A stretch of DNA of 64,000 nucleotides from Kalmusia sp. IMI 367209 (lineage: Eukaryota > Ascomycota > Dothideomycetes > Pleosporales > Didymosphaeriaceae), in assembly GCA_027946365.1 (NCBI GenBank), contig JAPEUQ010000001.1:1116001-1180000 (forward strand), given 5' to 3'. A model generated the notes under the pieces. That model was not told the origin of the DNA. It made no database searches and worked only from the letters and a program-made list of their open reading frames with translations. The position numbers and the translations under genes were made by a program. Shown here in pieces: positions 11,293-23,113 of this stretch (within the stretch, counting starts at the first letter, position 1; every line of letters begins with the position of its first letter).

Positions 11293-12944
11293 TCATTTGA
11301 GGGCGGACGCCTTTCTTCTGTCTCTCTTCGCGATTATAAACCAAGTTGTGGTGATTGAACTAATGCCGACGACGAGCACGGACAAGTTAACAGCGTACGA
11401 AGTGCGATACCTCGGGCCGAAGACTGTGCTGAAAACATGGGGGCCAACAATGCCCCTTTCTGTAAATTAGCTGGAGATCTGAATCTACACCACAACAATC
11501 GATACTTACGAGAACTGGGCGCATGCATTAGTCATACCGATACCTATACCGGATGCGACTGTTCCATTCAGCGCCCGAATGCGCTCTGACCAGATCACGG
11601 GATACGCGCAACCCGCACAGCCAACGGCAACAATCAGGCAAAGGTATCTAACTACCGGATTATCAACAGTGAGAAGGATAATATAGCAGATAATGATGGT
11701 TGACTCGACTGTTCTGGTAAGTTTCTGTCTTACTATCATAAGCCGTAGAACTCACTGCCAACAGCTGTAGTCCATGGTCTGATCCACTTTCGCTGTAACA
11801 TGTAGCCTAGGCTATTGAGAAGCAAGAACGCGAATATGTATGGTGGCTACGCTTAGTCAGCATCTACCTTCTTAAACGAGACCTGGGATGCGACCTTACC
11901 ATGTTCATCAGCTGCGACTTTGCGGTAGTCGTAAAGCCCAATTGGTAGATGACTGTTGGTAAGGCAAACCCCACACCGAAGCCACCGATGCCATGGCAGA
12001 TCCAGTACAAGCTGAATGTGTAGAAGGTTGGATCCTTGGCAAGGACCTTCAACGACTTCCAGTCCCAGTGCTTCTTTCCTTTGGGCGCATTGGCAGCTAA
12101 CCTATTTATCCAAAAAGCACGCTCCTCGTCGGTCAGATACTTGGTCGTCTCGGGATAATCCGGAATCCAAAATGCGACAAATGCGAGAAGAATGGCTGGT
12201 AGTCCTTCTAGCAAAAAGAGCCATCTCCAACCACTCAATCCGCCTAGTTGGTCCATGTGAGAGATAGCATATGCAAGTAATCCACTGAGAGCTGAGGACA
12301 CTTGTCCAACCGAGTAGAAGAAGGCGATGCGCCGCGGCATTTCAGAAGGCTTGTACCAGAATGCATAGTGGTACAATACGCTGGGAAAGAAGCCTGCCTC
12401 GGCCATTCCAATCGCAAATCGAACGCACATCATGCCAGAAAAGTTCATCGCTGCGGCGCTGCAGCATGCGCTCACTCCCCACGCCATTATCAGGACAAAC
12501 ATCCATCTGCTTGGCTTGAATAATTTCAATAGGATTGTGTTTGAGGGCTCAAAAATGAGATACGAGTACGAGAATATGGAGAGCGTCCATGCCCACTGGG
12601 ACGGGGAAAATCCCAACTGTTTCTTAATCCCAGTACCATTTTCGAGGTTGATAATTGCAGCATTGGAATAGTTCGCAGAGTCGATGACGCGGAAGACATA
12701 GACGAGGGAATAGAAGCCGACGACTAAAGTAAAGGTATGGTCAGCAGAGCTCTGTTTACGCTGGTACCCAGGCTAACTCACGCCACACATCAATCTTGCG
12801 CATCAATTTCTTCTCGACTCCAGGGTCGATAGGCAATGGATCAACCGAGGAATGCGTTGCTGATTCAATGTCTGGGTCTACTGCTTTCTGAGTCCCATCG
12901 GCAACATAACTCAGTGTGTCGATGGGGTCCTTTGTTTCTGCCAT
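11293..12944 (-). CDS. MFS transporter, anion:cation symporter (allantoate permease, Dal5-like) family
   Basis: This is a plasma-membrane transporter of the ACS group, which imports organic anions such as allantoate, nicotinate or sulfonates; the substrate is not predictable here. Five exons (12944-12782, 12723-11900, 11846-11756, 11708-11510, 11455-11293) give 479 residues. The introns are 47-58 nt and their phases agree. The polar cytoplasmic N-terminus ends in VEKKLMRKIDVW, a typical ACS feature. Next come DSANYSNAAI in helix 1, AEAGFFPSVLYH in helix 4, GWRWLFLLEG and the IPDYPETTKYLT linker. The C-terminal half is completed by the last three exons (GIVGPHVFSTVFGPRY, ending KRDRRKASALK). 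Its length is close to the family norm. The gene is convergent with the sulfatase gene, leaving 233 nt between stops, which makes a shared sulfated substrate conceivable but unproven. Confidence 0.87.
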
Positions 12945-13723
12945 GTTGATCTTAAATTTTTAACGAATCAAAGAAGAAAACAGACAGACGAGGAGAAGGC
13001 GGGTTCGCCCACTACCAGTAAAACGAGCTTGTCGGCTATCCTAGTAGGCTTGCTCGAATGAAGACGAACGACGTCCTCAACTTTTTTTTTGACAGATACA
13101 GAACTTACAGTATATTACTGTAGACCCTAAATTAAGTGGTCTATCACGACATGATACCGGGAATGACGACTAAAGCGATGACTCGCATCCTAGTATCAAC
13201 TGCCTGTGTACAGCATCTAACAATTAGAATTCAGGCTCAAACTCTCCGGTATCGCCACTGCCCACGCCAAACCCAAGTACTTGTTGAGAACGAATTGTAT
13301 GGGTTCGATTACGACTTGCATAACTAAAGCCACCTAGTCACAAACAAGTCTTGCGCCGTTGACAAGCATTGGTAGCCAAGCGCTACGTTGGCGTATTTGG
13401 AGAACATTACCGCGCAGACTAAAGATTCCCACCGATTTGCTTTTGGCGCAACCCCGCTTAATGCTGGTTTATGGGACGATTGCTACAGTTTGGGCGGAGA
13501 TAAGTGGCATAGCCGAAGCACGCAATATTGGGGGTGGATGATGCTGTGAGGGGAAATACGCGACCATACTGACAACCATCGCAGATGTGCGCGATCGGCG
13601 TTATGACATGAGAATGCATAAGGGGATAAGACGTCTTTATTGTTGCGCAGGGAGCCCTTTGCAGCATAGAGACGAACAATATAGCTTCTTACCTATCAAC
13701 TTGAACTCCACACGACTTTCATC
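12945..13723. other. Intergenic, divergent promoter between MFS and 2OG oxygenase genes
   Basis: 779 nt with a T9 run at 13081 and no credible ORF. The two flanking genes are read away from each other, so this stretch probably carries both promoters. Confidence 0.45.
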
Positions 13724-15081
13724 ATGGCACCAGGTCTGGTAGAACCAACAACCCAAGCATCTCAAAAGCTACCCATCGAGAAGTGGACTCGTCCGGAGCC
13801 TACGAAAGAGAACCTCGATTGGGCACCGCTTGCTACAATTGACCTGTCGCGTTTCGACGAACCAGGAGGCAAGCAAGAACTCGCGAAGCAACTCTACGAT
13901 GCTGTAATCCAAATTGTACCTCTGTATCTAGTATCATGCTTAACTTTGCATAGGTCACTCGAGTAGGCTTTTGGGTGGTGACGAACACCGGCATTGATGA
14001 TGAGCGTGTCCTTCGTCAGTTTAGCATCGGCAATACCTTTTTCAAAGAAAACCTAGAGGAGAAAAGAAGGTTTCCTTGTAACTTTGCGGAAGGCGAGTAC
14101 TTCGGGTATCGCGAGAATTCGCGGTGGATTGGCGATACTGGGGTGAAAGAGAACATTGAAATGGTATGTCCCGTTGGACGCTACACGGCCACGTGACGAT
14201 TCATCGTTCAACAAAGTCTCACAATATCACGCAGCTCAATATTCACAAAGACATTCCCGCTTGGGAATACGTTGGCAAGCATCGTGTGGTGAAAGAGAAT
14301 TGGGATGAGATCCGCACATTTCACCGTGATCTCTGGGAAAAGGTTGCGCATAAGCTATTTGTTCTCATTTCCATCATGTTGGAGCTGCCAGAGAATTACC
14401 TTGCGGATGCGCATGCTTACGATGAGACTTCGGATGACCACCTGCGGTACATGATCTATAATGTACGATCACAGGAGGAATGGGTCAGTGCATTACCACC
14501 CTCAATTAATGTCGAATCTTGTTAACGAAGCTGCAACTCTAGGACAAAGCACAAGCGTACTCTAAGGGCGGGCATACGGACTTCGGTAGCTTGACGCTAC
14601 TCTTCTCACAACATGTAGCCGGGCTACAAATCCGCACTCCAGAAGGAGAGTGGAAATACGTCAAGCCCGTATCCGGTGGCATAACCTGCAACGCCGCTGA
14701 AACACTCACATTCCTTACAAATGGTTCGTGCCTCTCTTCCCTCCTACTCAATCGTTGCTGATTTTCCTTCCAGGCTTCGTCAAGTCCACCATCCACCGCG
14801 TTGTCACACCTCCGTCCGACCAACTCAACATCCCACGCCTCGGCCTTCTCTACTTCAGCCGACCGGGCGACAACACGCCCATGCGGACCGTGCCATCGCC
14901 TCTATTGGATCGACTAGGTCTGATTCCGGAAGAGCATAAGGATACGAGTACACCTGTGCCGACGGGGACGGAGTATGTGAGAGCGAGGGTAAAGGATGTG
15001 CATCATAAGACTGTGCTGGATAAGAGGGAGGGGACGAGCTTCCAGTTTAAGGGATTGGCGGTGCAGAATCATTATGAGTGA
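13724..15081 (+). CDS. 2-oxoglutarate/Fe(II)-dependent oxygenase (isopenicillin N synthase-like)
   Basis: A non-haem iron oxygenase of the DIOX_N plus 2OG-FeII_Oxy architecture, which hydroxylates or desaturates small molecules. Five exons (13724-13903, 13954-14163, 14217-14483, 14543-14723, 14774-15081) give 381 residues. The third exon could instead start at 14235, removing six residues and giving the more family-like junction ENIEM-LNIHKD. The N-terminal domain holds APLATIDLSRF and VGFWVVTNTGI. The iron ligands are visible as H and D in GGHTDFGSLTLL and the distal H in STIHRVV. The 2-oxoglutarate-binding Arg would be in PRLGLLYFSRPG. First intron: 50 nt, donor GTAATC. There is no targeting signal, so it is probably cytosolic. 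Such enzymes serve secondary metabolism or xenobiotic breakdown, but no biosynthetic core enzyme lies nearby. Confidence 0.87.
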
Positions 15082-16402
15082 CAAGAGAGGAATGCGATAT
15101 TACTTTCTAGGACATAATTTGAAATACAGAGTGCGAAGGATAGAAGAGAGAGACTTTCACGCAATCATGTCAAAGGGTACATGTATTACTCGCCCCAGGG
15201 GTCCATTGTATCGGGAGTTTGCACACAGCTGCTACATATGGAATAGACTGATCGTCCCCAACAACAAAGCCGTTGTCGCTTTATGGATCAATCAAAGTGA
15301 ATTGTGTTGGTGCGCACAATAGGTGCAAAAGGCAGCCTAGCGTCCCAATATCAATCACATGACAGCCTAGCTAGAGCAACGAGAAGACCCGAAGAAAAAA
15401 ATTGAAACCCTACCCCTGTATAGTTTCCTGTTCATCTGCTGAGACTAATCTCACACAGCCACACCCGGATGCGTCGAAGCTGGTCGACTTCAGACCTTTG
15501 AGTTCACTGTCAACATGACACTGCGAGACAGCTACACATGCCATGTGGCGAGAGCTTTTAAAAGAGATATGAGCGCCTTAAGGTTACGACGTCTATGATC
15601 TCAGGATCGTAACTCACGGCTGTTTTCAAAATTGTTTCTTCCCCTTTGATGTTTAAATCTTATTTCAACCTTTCACCCATATCTTCCATAGATTTACTAT
15701 CTTTCAAATGTTTACCACACATATCCATTGACTCTTAACTCTTAACTTTGACATATTTGGTTGTCTTGGACGTACGATGGGTGTATATGCAAGGTAAAAT
15801 CTCCGCAACAATACAGTACACAATAAAAGAAGAGCTTCAATCAAATGTCCCAAGTAAAGGAAATATATCCTATTGAGTTACGGCTGGCAGAATTATAGTG
15901 AACGTTTGGCATTTGGCGATACGACCCTTCTAACTCCGTTGCTAAAGCACCAGTACCAATATCTGCGGCTGAAAAGTTTTCATCTCCGTAAGTAGGGTTG
16001 TTAGCTGTGGCTGAGCGTGAGTGTTATTTCGCGCTTGTGCAACCAGACCAAACTGCTGCCCCAATCCAGCAAGGATCAACGCAAGATCCACGTAAGGTCC
16101 GGTTTGGAACCAACAACAGTTCTTGACAAGCCCGAATTCGACCGCATCGTGCTCAAATTAGATCTCCTAAGCTCGTGTTTCTGAAATTCGTCCGTGTTCA
16201 TAAAAGGCGGATATCGTTTGTGCTCAGCCTTAGGTTAGACCTAATGGTGTCCTGGCAAAACTTGGCCACAATATTTAAACTGGTCGAAGAATTCGAAAAA
16301 GAATCAAATCACTTCAAGAAATTCACAAAAACCCTCACCCATTCTACTTCTTCCATTGTGTCGACACCGGCATACCCACAGTAGCTAGAAGAGTAGAACA
16401 CC
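15082..16402. other. Intergenic, 1.3 kb
   Basis: This is the 3' flank of the oxygenase and the promoter of the GMC gene, AT-rich with short T and A runs. No gene, repeat array or RNA was recognised. Confidence 0.45.
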
Positions 16403-18578
16403 ATGATTTTGACTTTATCTGTCCTCTTAGCCAGTAGTAATCTTTTGGCTGCATCTCCGATAGAAGAGTATGATTATGTGATCGTGGGCTCTGGTCCAGG
16501 AGGTGGCTCTCTTGCGTAAGTCATGGATATGCTACGAGTCCCGATTTATAACTAATATAAGGGTGTAGTGCAAATTTAGCTCTGAGCGGAAAATCAGTCT
16601 TCTTGATCGAAGCAGGAGGCGATGGTTCAGACAACATCTATCAACGCATGCCAGTACTGTAAGTTCGCATTACAGCACTGCATTGATTCGTATCACCAAC
16701 AAAATGCCCAGATCCGCAGTGGCTGCCGAGACCCCACCAAACTCATGGCAGTTCTTTGTCGAACACTATCAGAATGAAACTCAGGCGCGCCGTGACAGCA
16801 AGTATACTTATTTACAGAGCAATGGGTCTTACTATGTAGGACTAGACCCTCCCGCCGATGCTGAACCGTAAGGACAATCCAGTCCTGTAAATACGGCTGT
16901 AGGGACAAACGCTGACGAGATTCAACTGTTTCAGGCTAGGTATCATGTACCCACGAGGTGCCACACTTGGCGGGAGCTCTCAAGTCAATGCCATGAACTT
17001 TGCCTGGGCACCAGATAACGAATGGGACTACATTGCTGAACTTACTGGAGACGACTCTTGGGGTCATGAACATATGCGTAGGCATCTAATGGATCTGGAG
17101 AACTGCACATATGTTCCCCAAGGAACGCCTGGCCATGGTTTTGATGGCTATATTGAAGTAAGTTTAGCTCTTCATCGTTTGGTCTGCGCTGACATGGAGA
17201 CTTGTTGCATAGAATAGCCATCCTGATCCAAGCGTCGCACTTTCGTCGCAAAGAGTAGCTCATTTCATATCTCTGATGTTTCGCGAAGTGGAAGGTATTG
17301 ATTCTGACAACGTCGAGCGTATGGCTGAGCTTCTTGATCGCGATCTTAACAGGATCGACAAGGACCGCTATGAGAACCCGCTGTTGTTCGTTTTGCCCGA
17401 GGCCATTTCGCCAACGACGGGAAGTCGGAGTAGCATTGCGCACTACATCAATAGAGTCATCGATGCTGGCTACCCATTGACTGTTAGTCTACACTCTCTG
17501 GCGACCAAGATCGTCTTCGAAGACTGCGAGGGTAAGCCCAAGGCGAACGGAGTAGATTTCATGGTCGGTGATGGTCTTTACTCGGCCGATGGCCGATACA
17601 ACGCTTCGCAGGTAGGAGAAACAAAGACCGTTCGCGCCAAGAAAGAAGTAATCGTATCCGGTGGAACTTTCAACACTCCGCAAATTCTCAAGCTGAGCGG
17701 AATCGGCGCCCGTGAAGAGCTGGAAAGCCTCGATATACCAGTTGTAGTTGATCTACCTGCAGTAGTGAGTCCCCCTTATGCGGTGAGATGCCTATTGTCA
17801 TAGAAGTTGAACTGACCTTGTTAAAAAGGGACACTTCATGCAGGACAATTACGAGACGCCAGTGACCATTGAAGCAGAAGTACCCTGGATAGAAACCGAC
17901 TCTCCATGCACTGCAACCTACAATGAGTCAGACCCTTGCTTTCTAGAATGGACGTCAAACGGGACCGGAGCATACAATACATCAGGCGGAAGCTTCTTCA
18001 TGCACTGGCGCAGTAGCGTTAGCTGGGATAATGATTCTGATCTCTTCTTTCTTAGTCTTGCTGGGTATGAAGGTACAGGTTTCTATCCGAGTTACTCCAG
18101 CAGCGCTCCAGCGCCAAATTCATGGTCTACCTCAATTGTCAGGATGCAAACCGGGAACCCAGCAGGTACCGTAGCCCTACGCTCTATAGATCCTCGCCAA
18201 GCGCCCACGATCAACTTCAACTTCTTCACCAATCGGGCTGAAGCCGACCTACAGGCACTTTCAGAAGGCGTCGAGTTGATGATAGGAAGATTCAATGACT
18301 TAGGAATCCCATATACCACGATTACGCCAAACCCTGAGGTGGACATGAAGCAAGCTATCATGGATGAGGCTTTTAGTCATCACGCGACATCCAGCTGCCG
18401 TATGGGGCCTACCGGTGACAAGAATTACTGCGTCGACTCAAAGTTCAGGGTCAATGGCGTCGAAAGCCTTCGTGTAGTTGATGCTTCCGTATTCCCTCGT
18501 GTTCCAGGAGCCATGCCGAATGGGCCAACTTTTACCCTTTCTCGGAAGGCGTTTGAGACAATTTCCAAGGGTCTATAG
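16403..18578 (+). CDS. Secreted GMC oxidoreductase (glucose oxidase / aryl-alcohol oxidase type)
   Basis: A FAD-dependent alcohol or sugar oxidase. Six exons (16403-16515, 16569-16658, 16712-16867, 16935-17157, 17213-17764, 17829-18578) join to 627 residues, with phases consistent across all five introns (53-67 nt). The first exon gives a cleavable signal peptide ([16 protein letters not shown]). The dinucleotide-binding motif [17 protein letters not shown], split by intron 1, is followed by EAGG. GMC signature 1 is [17 protein letters not shown] and signature 2 is [16 protein letters not shown]. Near the end, [11 protein letters not shown] carries the catalytic His, and [13 protein letters not shown] the second active-site position, here Asn as in many aryl-alcohol oxidases or choline dehydrogenase-like enzymes. 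It probably works outside the cell, producing H2O2. The exact substrate is unknown. Confidence 0.9.
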
Positions 18579-19663
18579 GTGGCTTTCGACGGGTAAGCAT
18601 AGCCATCAATATGCGTATTCTAGGTTTACCTCAACGGAATCCTGCGCCAGATTTGTGGATATTGGATGGTCACGAACAGCCACTCTGCGTCATTGCCTCA
18701 CAATTATCACCATGTCATTTGAGCGCTTATTTCTTTTTCATTCCACTCGCTTCTGATTTTCCTTACATTACTTCAACTATATGTATTATAAACAGCTTTA
18801 CCCATAGTTGATACAAATTCTAGCCGATCATCATCAAGCATAGCATTGAGGAATCGAGCTCAAATACTCGTAAGGAATCTAGGACCACTCAATAGAACAG
18901 AGACTATTCTGCTTACGCTGATGCTTACGCCATCATTACCAATAGAAAAGAAGGGATACGAGAGGCAAATTCGCTTCGAAGCGAAGTTTCATTCATGTTC
19001 TAGTAATCAACCAATCTGTAGTCTAGCGGCATTGAACGCTAACTCCTAATTCGGCAAGCTCGAGCTACCAGTATCAGGTGAGCTACCAGCACCCTCATTA
19101 CATCTACAATATCTCCATCTCAACGCACTTTACATTACCAGATTCATGGCGAAACTAAAAATGCATGATTAACTTAATAGCATTGGGACTACTAAGATTT
19201 GTAGCCAATGAGACACTATCACATGTCAAGCCTTGTGCATAACATACCTGTAGTCGGTGCTGCATTAGATCGCAGACGCTTTGTATAGGTCATAGTGCTA
19301 GATAAACAGGAGAAAAAGCTAGTCTAATTTTCGAATCTCAGAATACGGGTCTGCTGTTTCATACTGTGTGTTACTACAAGATCCATAATGCAAAGCTAGA
19401 CATCTCAGCTTTCTTGTCGTTCTAATTAGGGTTTTGGACGGCAAGACGCGCACGAATTATTGCAATACCGGGTATCCACCCTGGGATAAAGAAGGGGCCA
19501 CGAAAGCGGTTGGCAGCATGGAAGTCCATAATTCACAAAGAAATGGGCTCTCTCCCAATGATTTGCGATGAAGCCTAGTTACACACTGCCGCAACACGAT
19601 AGAAGAAATGACGCCATCAACGCGTGAAAAAAAAGAAATATGGCACCTTCCATATTGGGATTA
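18579..19663. other. Intergenic, 1.1 kb between convergent genes
   Basis: 3' flanks of the GMC oxidase and the second SDR. Only short unsupported ORFs occur. No repeat or RNA gene was seen. Confidence 0.45.
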
Positions 19664-20753
19664 CTACGCCTTCATCGACTCCAATATCATTTTTGCCCCA
19701 ACGAACTCCAATTCAGCCATAGTCTCACTCCATAATCTCTCCATTGCCCGCCGCCCATCATTGTCACACATCACAGGCGGAAAGCTAGAGCACAATGTCA
19801 GCCTCTTACAAGTCAATTGGAGACACCTACTGCTGGAACAACTCACCCGGAGACCTCCCAAAACATAATAAAGCCTCCATGGCTCTCTTTGCCACGATTC
19901 GCTGCTGCATCGATATATGTCCATGCCGCCTGCTCCGGCGTTTTTGCCGTTGCTTTCTTCATTCCAGCCATCAGGTACTTCCCTGCACCTGTGAAGTCTC
20001 GATGCAGCGACGTACCCGACGTTAAGCCCGGCTCAACAGTGTTGATGATGACTCTATCCGCAGGCACAGAACGCGATAGCATGTGTACGAGCATCATGAC
20101 GAGGAGTTTGGATACTCCGTATCGTTCACCGCCGCGGTATGACCCGAAAACGGGATATCGAAAGAAGGTATGAGTGGGTCCTCCTTGCGATTATCAAACG
20201 AGGAGAAAAATGCAGTTCCGGAACCCACGATGGTGAGACGGCCTGGTATGGGGGATCGTGCGTATGAAGGTGCACCAAGGATGGGAAGGAGTAGTATTGA
20301 AAGAAGAGCCGTGGAGAGGAAGTTCACTTGGAACGTTTCCTCGTGGCCAGTGGATGAGTTGATGCGAGACGTTGGTCCACTTCCCAGCCCCGCGTTCAGG
20401 ATCGCTATGTCGAGCCTTGGAAGTGTTTTGCATCTCTCCGCAAATGCCTGGATAGATGAGTAGGATAGCATGTCAATTTGCCACAGCTCAATCTTGCAGT
20501 CGGGGTATGCTCGACGGATCGGTGCTGCTGCTGCTTCGCCTTTATCGATGCTTCGTACGGCCATGATGAGGTGTGAAAGACCAAGCGTGGGCAAAATCTT
20601 AGCACAAGCGAGGCCAATGCCGCTATTACTGCCAGTAATGAGGAGCGTTTTGCCGAAAAGCGCAACTCTGGGTTGTTTGTTGGGCGTTTTGACGCCTTTC
20701 AGCATCATGCTGAGGGCGGAAGCCTTGTTGGGCGGTAGGGACATGGAAGCCAT
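19664..20753 (-). CDS. SDR, retinol-dehydrogenase-like, with a frameshift before the active site
   Basis: The protein starts at the ATG at 20753 and carries the cofactor loop TGSNSGIG, then AVRSIDKGE and ILNAGLG (the NNAG position), typical of fungal SDRs acting on hydrophobic alcohols. That frame stops at 20094. The catalytic motif (ERYGVSKLL) and the rest (NTVEPGLTSG, then AAWTYIDAA) are read in another frame from about 20140 downward. No AG acceptor lies where an intron could bridge them, so this is a single-base lesion (one missing base, perhaps in a T run near 20160). A normal 62-nt intron (19846-19785) joins the last exon ending in MILESMKA. Restoring one base would give a length of 342 residues, normal for the family. 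As sequenced, the product lacks its catalytic Tyr and Lys. Confidence 0.7.
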
Positions 20754-21303
20754 GAATTCTCTTTCGACCGTAGAATTTCTCGAGTTTCTTCTTCTTTATT
20801 TTAAAGAAGATTTGGTAGAACTGATTATTGGTTTTGGTAGATATTGATATCTACTGAAGCGTCTGGCCGGAAAACAAGCACAGAACGCAACCTTTTCATA
20901 CGTCCAAAAAATAATGTATTCGTCCGAAGGCCTTAACGGCAATAACGGGCCTTGAATAATTCCTCATTTTGAGGCTGTCGTCGACTTCTAAGCTTCCCTG
21001 TCTGAAAGAGACTAGCGCTCTCCCGAAGGAGACAGCAATATGGTCAGGTTCTCTTGGCATCGGGTGCGGCTGAACCTCATCCCAACCCTCTCGCCCCCAT
21101 ACCGAACGAGCCTGCCAACGATAGTGTCATGATGAACACTACCCAAGAGCTCGTCAAAGCCTTCGTAAGATCAAGGCATCATCACCGGCCAAATCTTCGG
21201 CCGCGAGAGAGCGTATAAATGTAAAGCGAATATCTATGTTATCTCAAAGAAGCCATCAATTTGGATAGCTTCGCCTAATTCTGTCTCTGGATCCATAACC
21301 ATC
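20754..21303. other. Intergenic, divergent promoter region
   Basis: 550 nt between the divergent SDR and transcription-factor-like genes. No gene was recognised. Confidence 0.45.
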
Positions 21304-22692
21304 ATGGTTAACAATTTCGAATTCGTTAATATTTCCGATCCTGTGGCCAATGCAAAACCCGGCAAAAGCCTCCAAATCCGCAGCCGCTGCATGCAAGGTA
21401 AAAACAAGCGCGAAGACTCTCGCCGCTCCATCCGCGAAAAGAAACGCCTCGCCAAAGAATCCCAGCAAAAGGCCACCCAAGTTGCAGTAAGGGAGCGTCA
21501 TCACAGTACCGTGTTCCCAATCCATCCTATTGGCTCGCTCATCAGTGACCTTGGACTCCTTCGCTTCGCAGGGCCAGACATCGATGTCGAGGAGAAAGGC
21601 ATACTCTTCAAAGCTTTTGCATATAATGTCGCAAACCAAGCCTTGTCGCCACTTGATCGCGCGGTAGATTTCGATTGTCTAGAGACCGCGTCGTTTGAAT
21701 GGTTGTTCGAGGATACAGCGTTCCTGCATTCAGTGTTAAGTGCGAGCTATGCTGTTAACGACCTAATGTATCCACAATGGGACGGTAAACCGGGCCGCAA
21801 GACGTTACTGCATCTACGCAAAACATTATCGTTGCTACAGGAAAAGCTGCGCAATGAGCATGTATATCAAGACGAGTCGGTGTTGGTCGTTGTGATCAAT
21901 CTCGCGTTGCTAAGCGCGGTCTTTGGCGACTGGGAGGCAGCGGCTGCGCATTTCAAAGGGCTGCAGAAGATTGTGGAGCTGAGGGGGGGAATCTTCAGTT
22001 CCTGAATACGCGTCCGAAGTTGCATTTCAAGCTCGATAGGTGAGTCGGCTTCTCCTCCATTAACCTACGCTTTCATATACTGATTTGTGTGTGGAAGGAT
22101 CGATCTCGCATATTCCCTTAGTTCGGGCAAATCTCCCTTCTTTCTACATCCACTTGTAGCTGCCCAGTGGACCCCCAATATTCCCGCGCCCTATCTTCCC
22201 CTACCCTCTAACCTTTACACACCTTCTTCAGATTGGGATTGGAGACTCGTGAACATCTTCCAAGACTTTCAATATCTTTCGCTACGAATCAATCAGAACG
22301 TGCTGAAGCGCGCCCGCCACAACGCCGCATGTTTCCAAAGCGTCCTCACGTCCCTCCAATCTCGACTTATGCATCTGCACGAGCAGCTCGAGAACCCTGT
22401 TGAAGAGCTTGTCCGCCTCACGATGCTAGCATTCTTGACAACTACATTCAAGGCGCCTGGGAGGAAGATACCATACGGTTGGGTCAATGAGCAGCTCCGG
22501 GATGCATTTTCAAAGGGCATTGGTGGTATATTTGAGCAAGACGTCAGTCTGCGGCTGTGGGTCTTGATAACTGCTGCATTTACTGTTACTGGCACACAAA
22601 AGACTTGGGTGAGGGACGCTTGGGAGCGAAGCTCGACTGGGGATCGATTGGGCAGGTGTCAAGGGATATTTGATGAGCTTGATGTGGATTGA
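21304..22692 (+). CDS. Fungal transcription-factor-like protein without zinc cluster; frameshift in a G run
   Basis: The N-terminus (basic region MQGKNKREDSRRSIREKKR) and the long helical body fit the Pleosporales proteins that have the fungal-specific transcription-factor regulatory region but lack a Zn2Cys6 domain. No Cys cluster is present. The first exon is open from ATG 21304 to a TGA at 22003-22005. The natural continuation (NLQFLNTRPKLHFKLDR) is one frame away, right after a run of seven G at 21983-21989. An eighth G would restore the frame exactly and also the phase of the following intron (22040-22097, donor GTGAGT). The second exon 22098-22692 (RIDLAYSLSSG to DELDVD) is intact. The protein could regulate neighbouring metabolic genes, but no binding site is visible. 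Functional status depends on the G-run length. Confidence 0.65.
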
Positions 22693-23113
22693 GCTCATAC
22701 ATGATCAGCCGGGTGAAATGGCATTCCACGAGCTAGAGAGATCAATTACGTTGTAGCAATACCAATCTTACCAGTTTCCTTTTTTGGTAGACGATGCTCT
22801 GATATTCAGCGCTTTTCAGGCTACACCTCGCAGCTGCATCATTCCATACGATCACTACCGTGTCCGCCGCTCCTCCTACTCACGTTGAATTAAGGCTTTG
22901 CTCATGCTCCCTACACGCTCAGCCGGTACAAAGCTAAGACACTCTTCAATGCATGTCAAGAAAGCAAGTTGCAGAGCTTTAAGGGGCTGTATAATGTAAA
23001 ACATGTGTATTTTTTAGCACTCTCTAGCTGCCCGGTTCTGTGTAGTTGAACACTAGTATGGCACAAACCAAACATTACTTCAATCTCCACGACCGAAGTG
23101 GTGAGTAATTATA
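22693..23113. other. Intergenic, convergent 3' flanks
   Basis: 421 nt between two stop codons facing each other. No ORF or repeat of note. Confidence 0.45.

Noticed and set aside
13295..13325. GGTTCGATT resembling a tRNA B box
   Set aside because: No matching A box or cloverleaf could be drawn around it.
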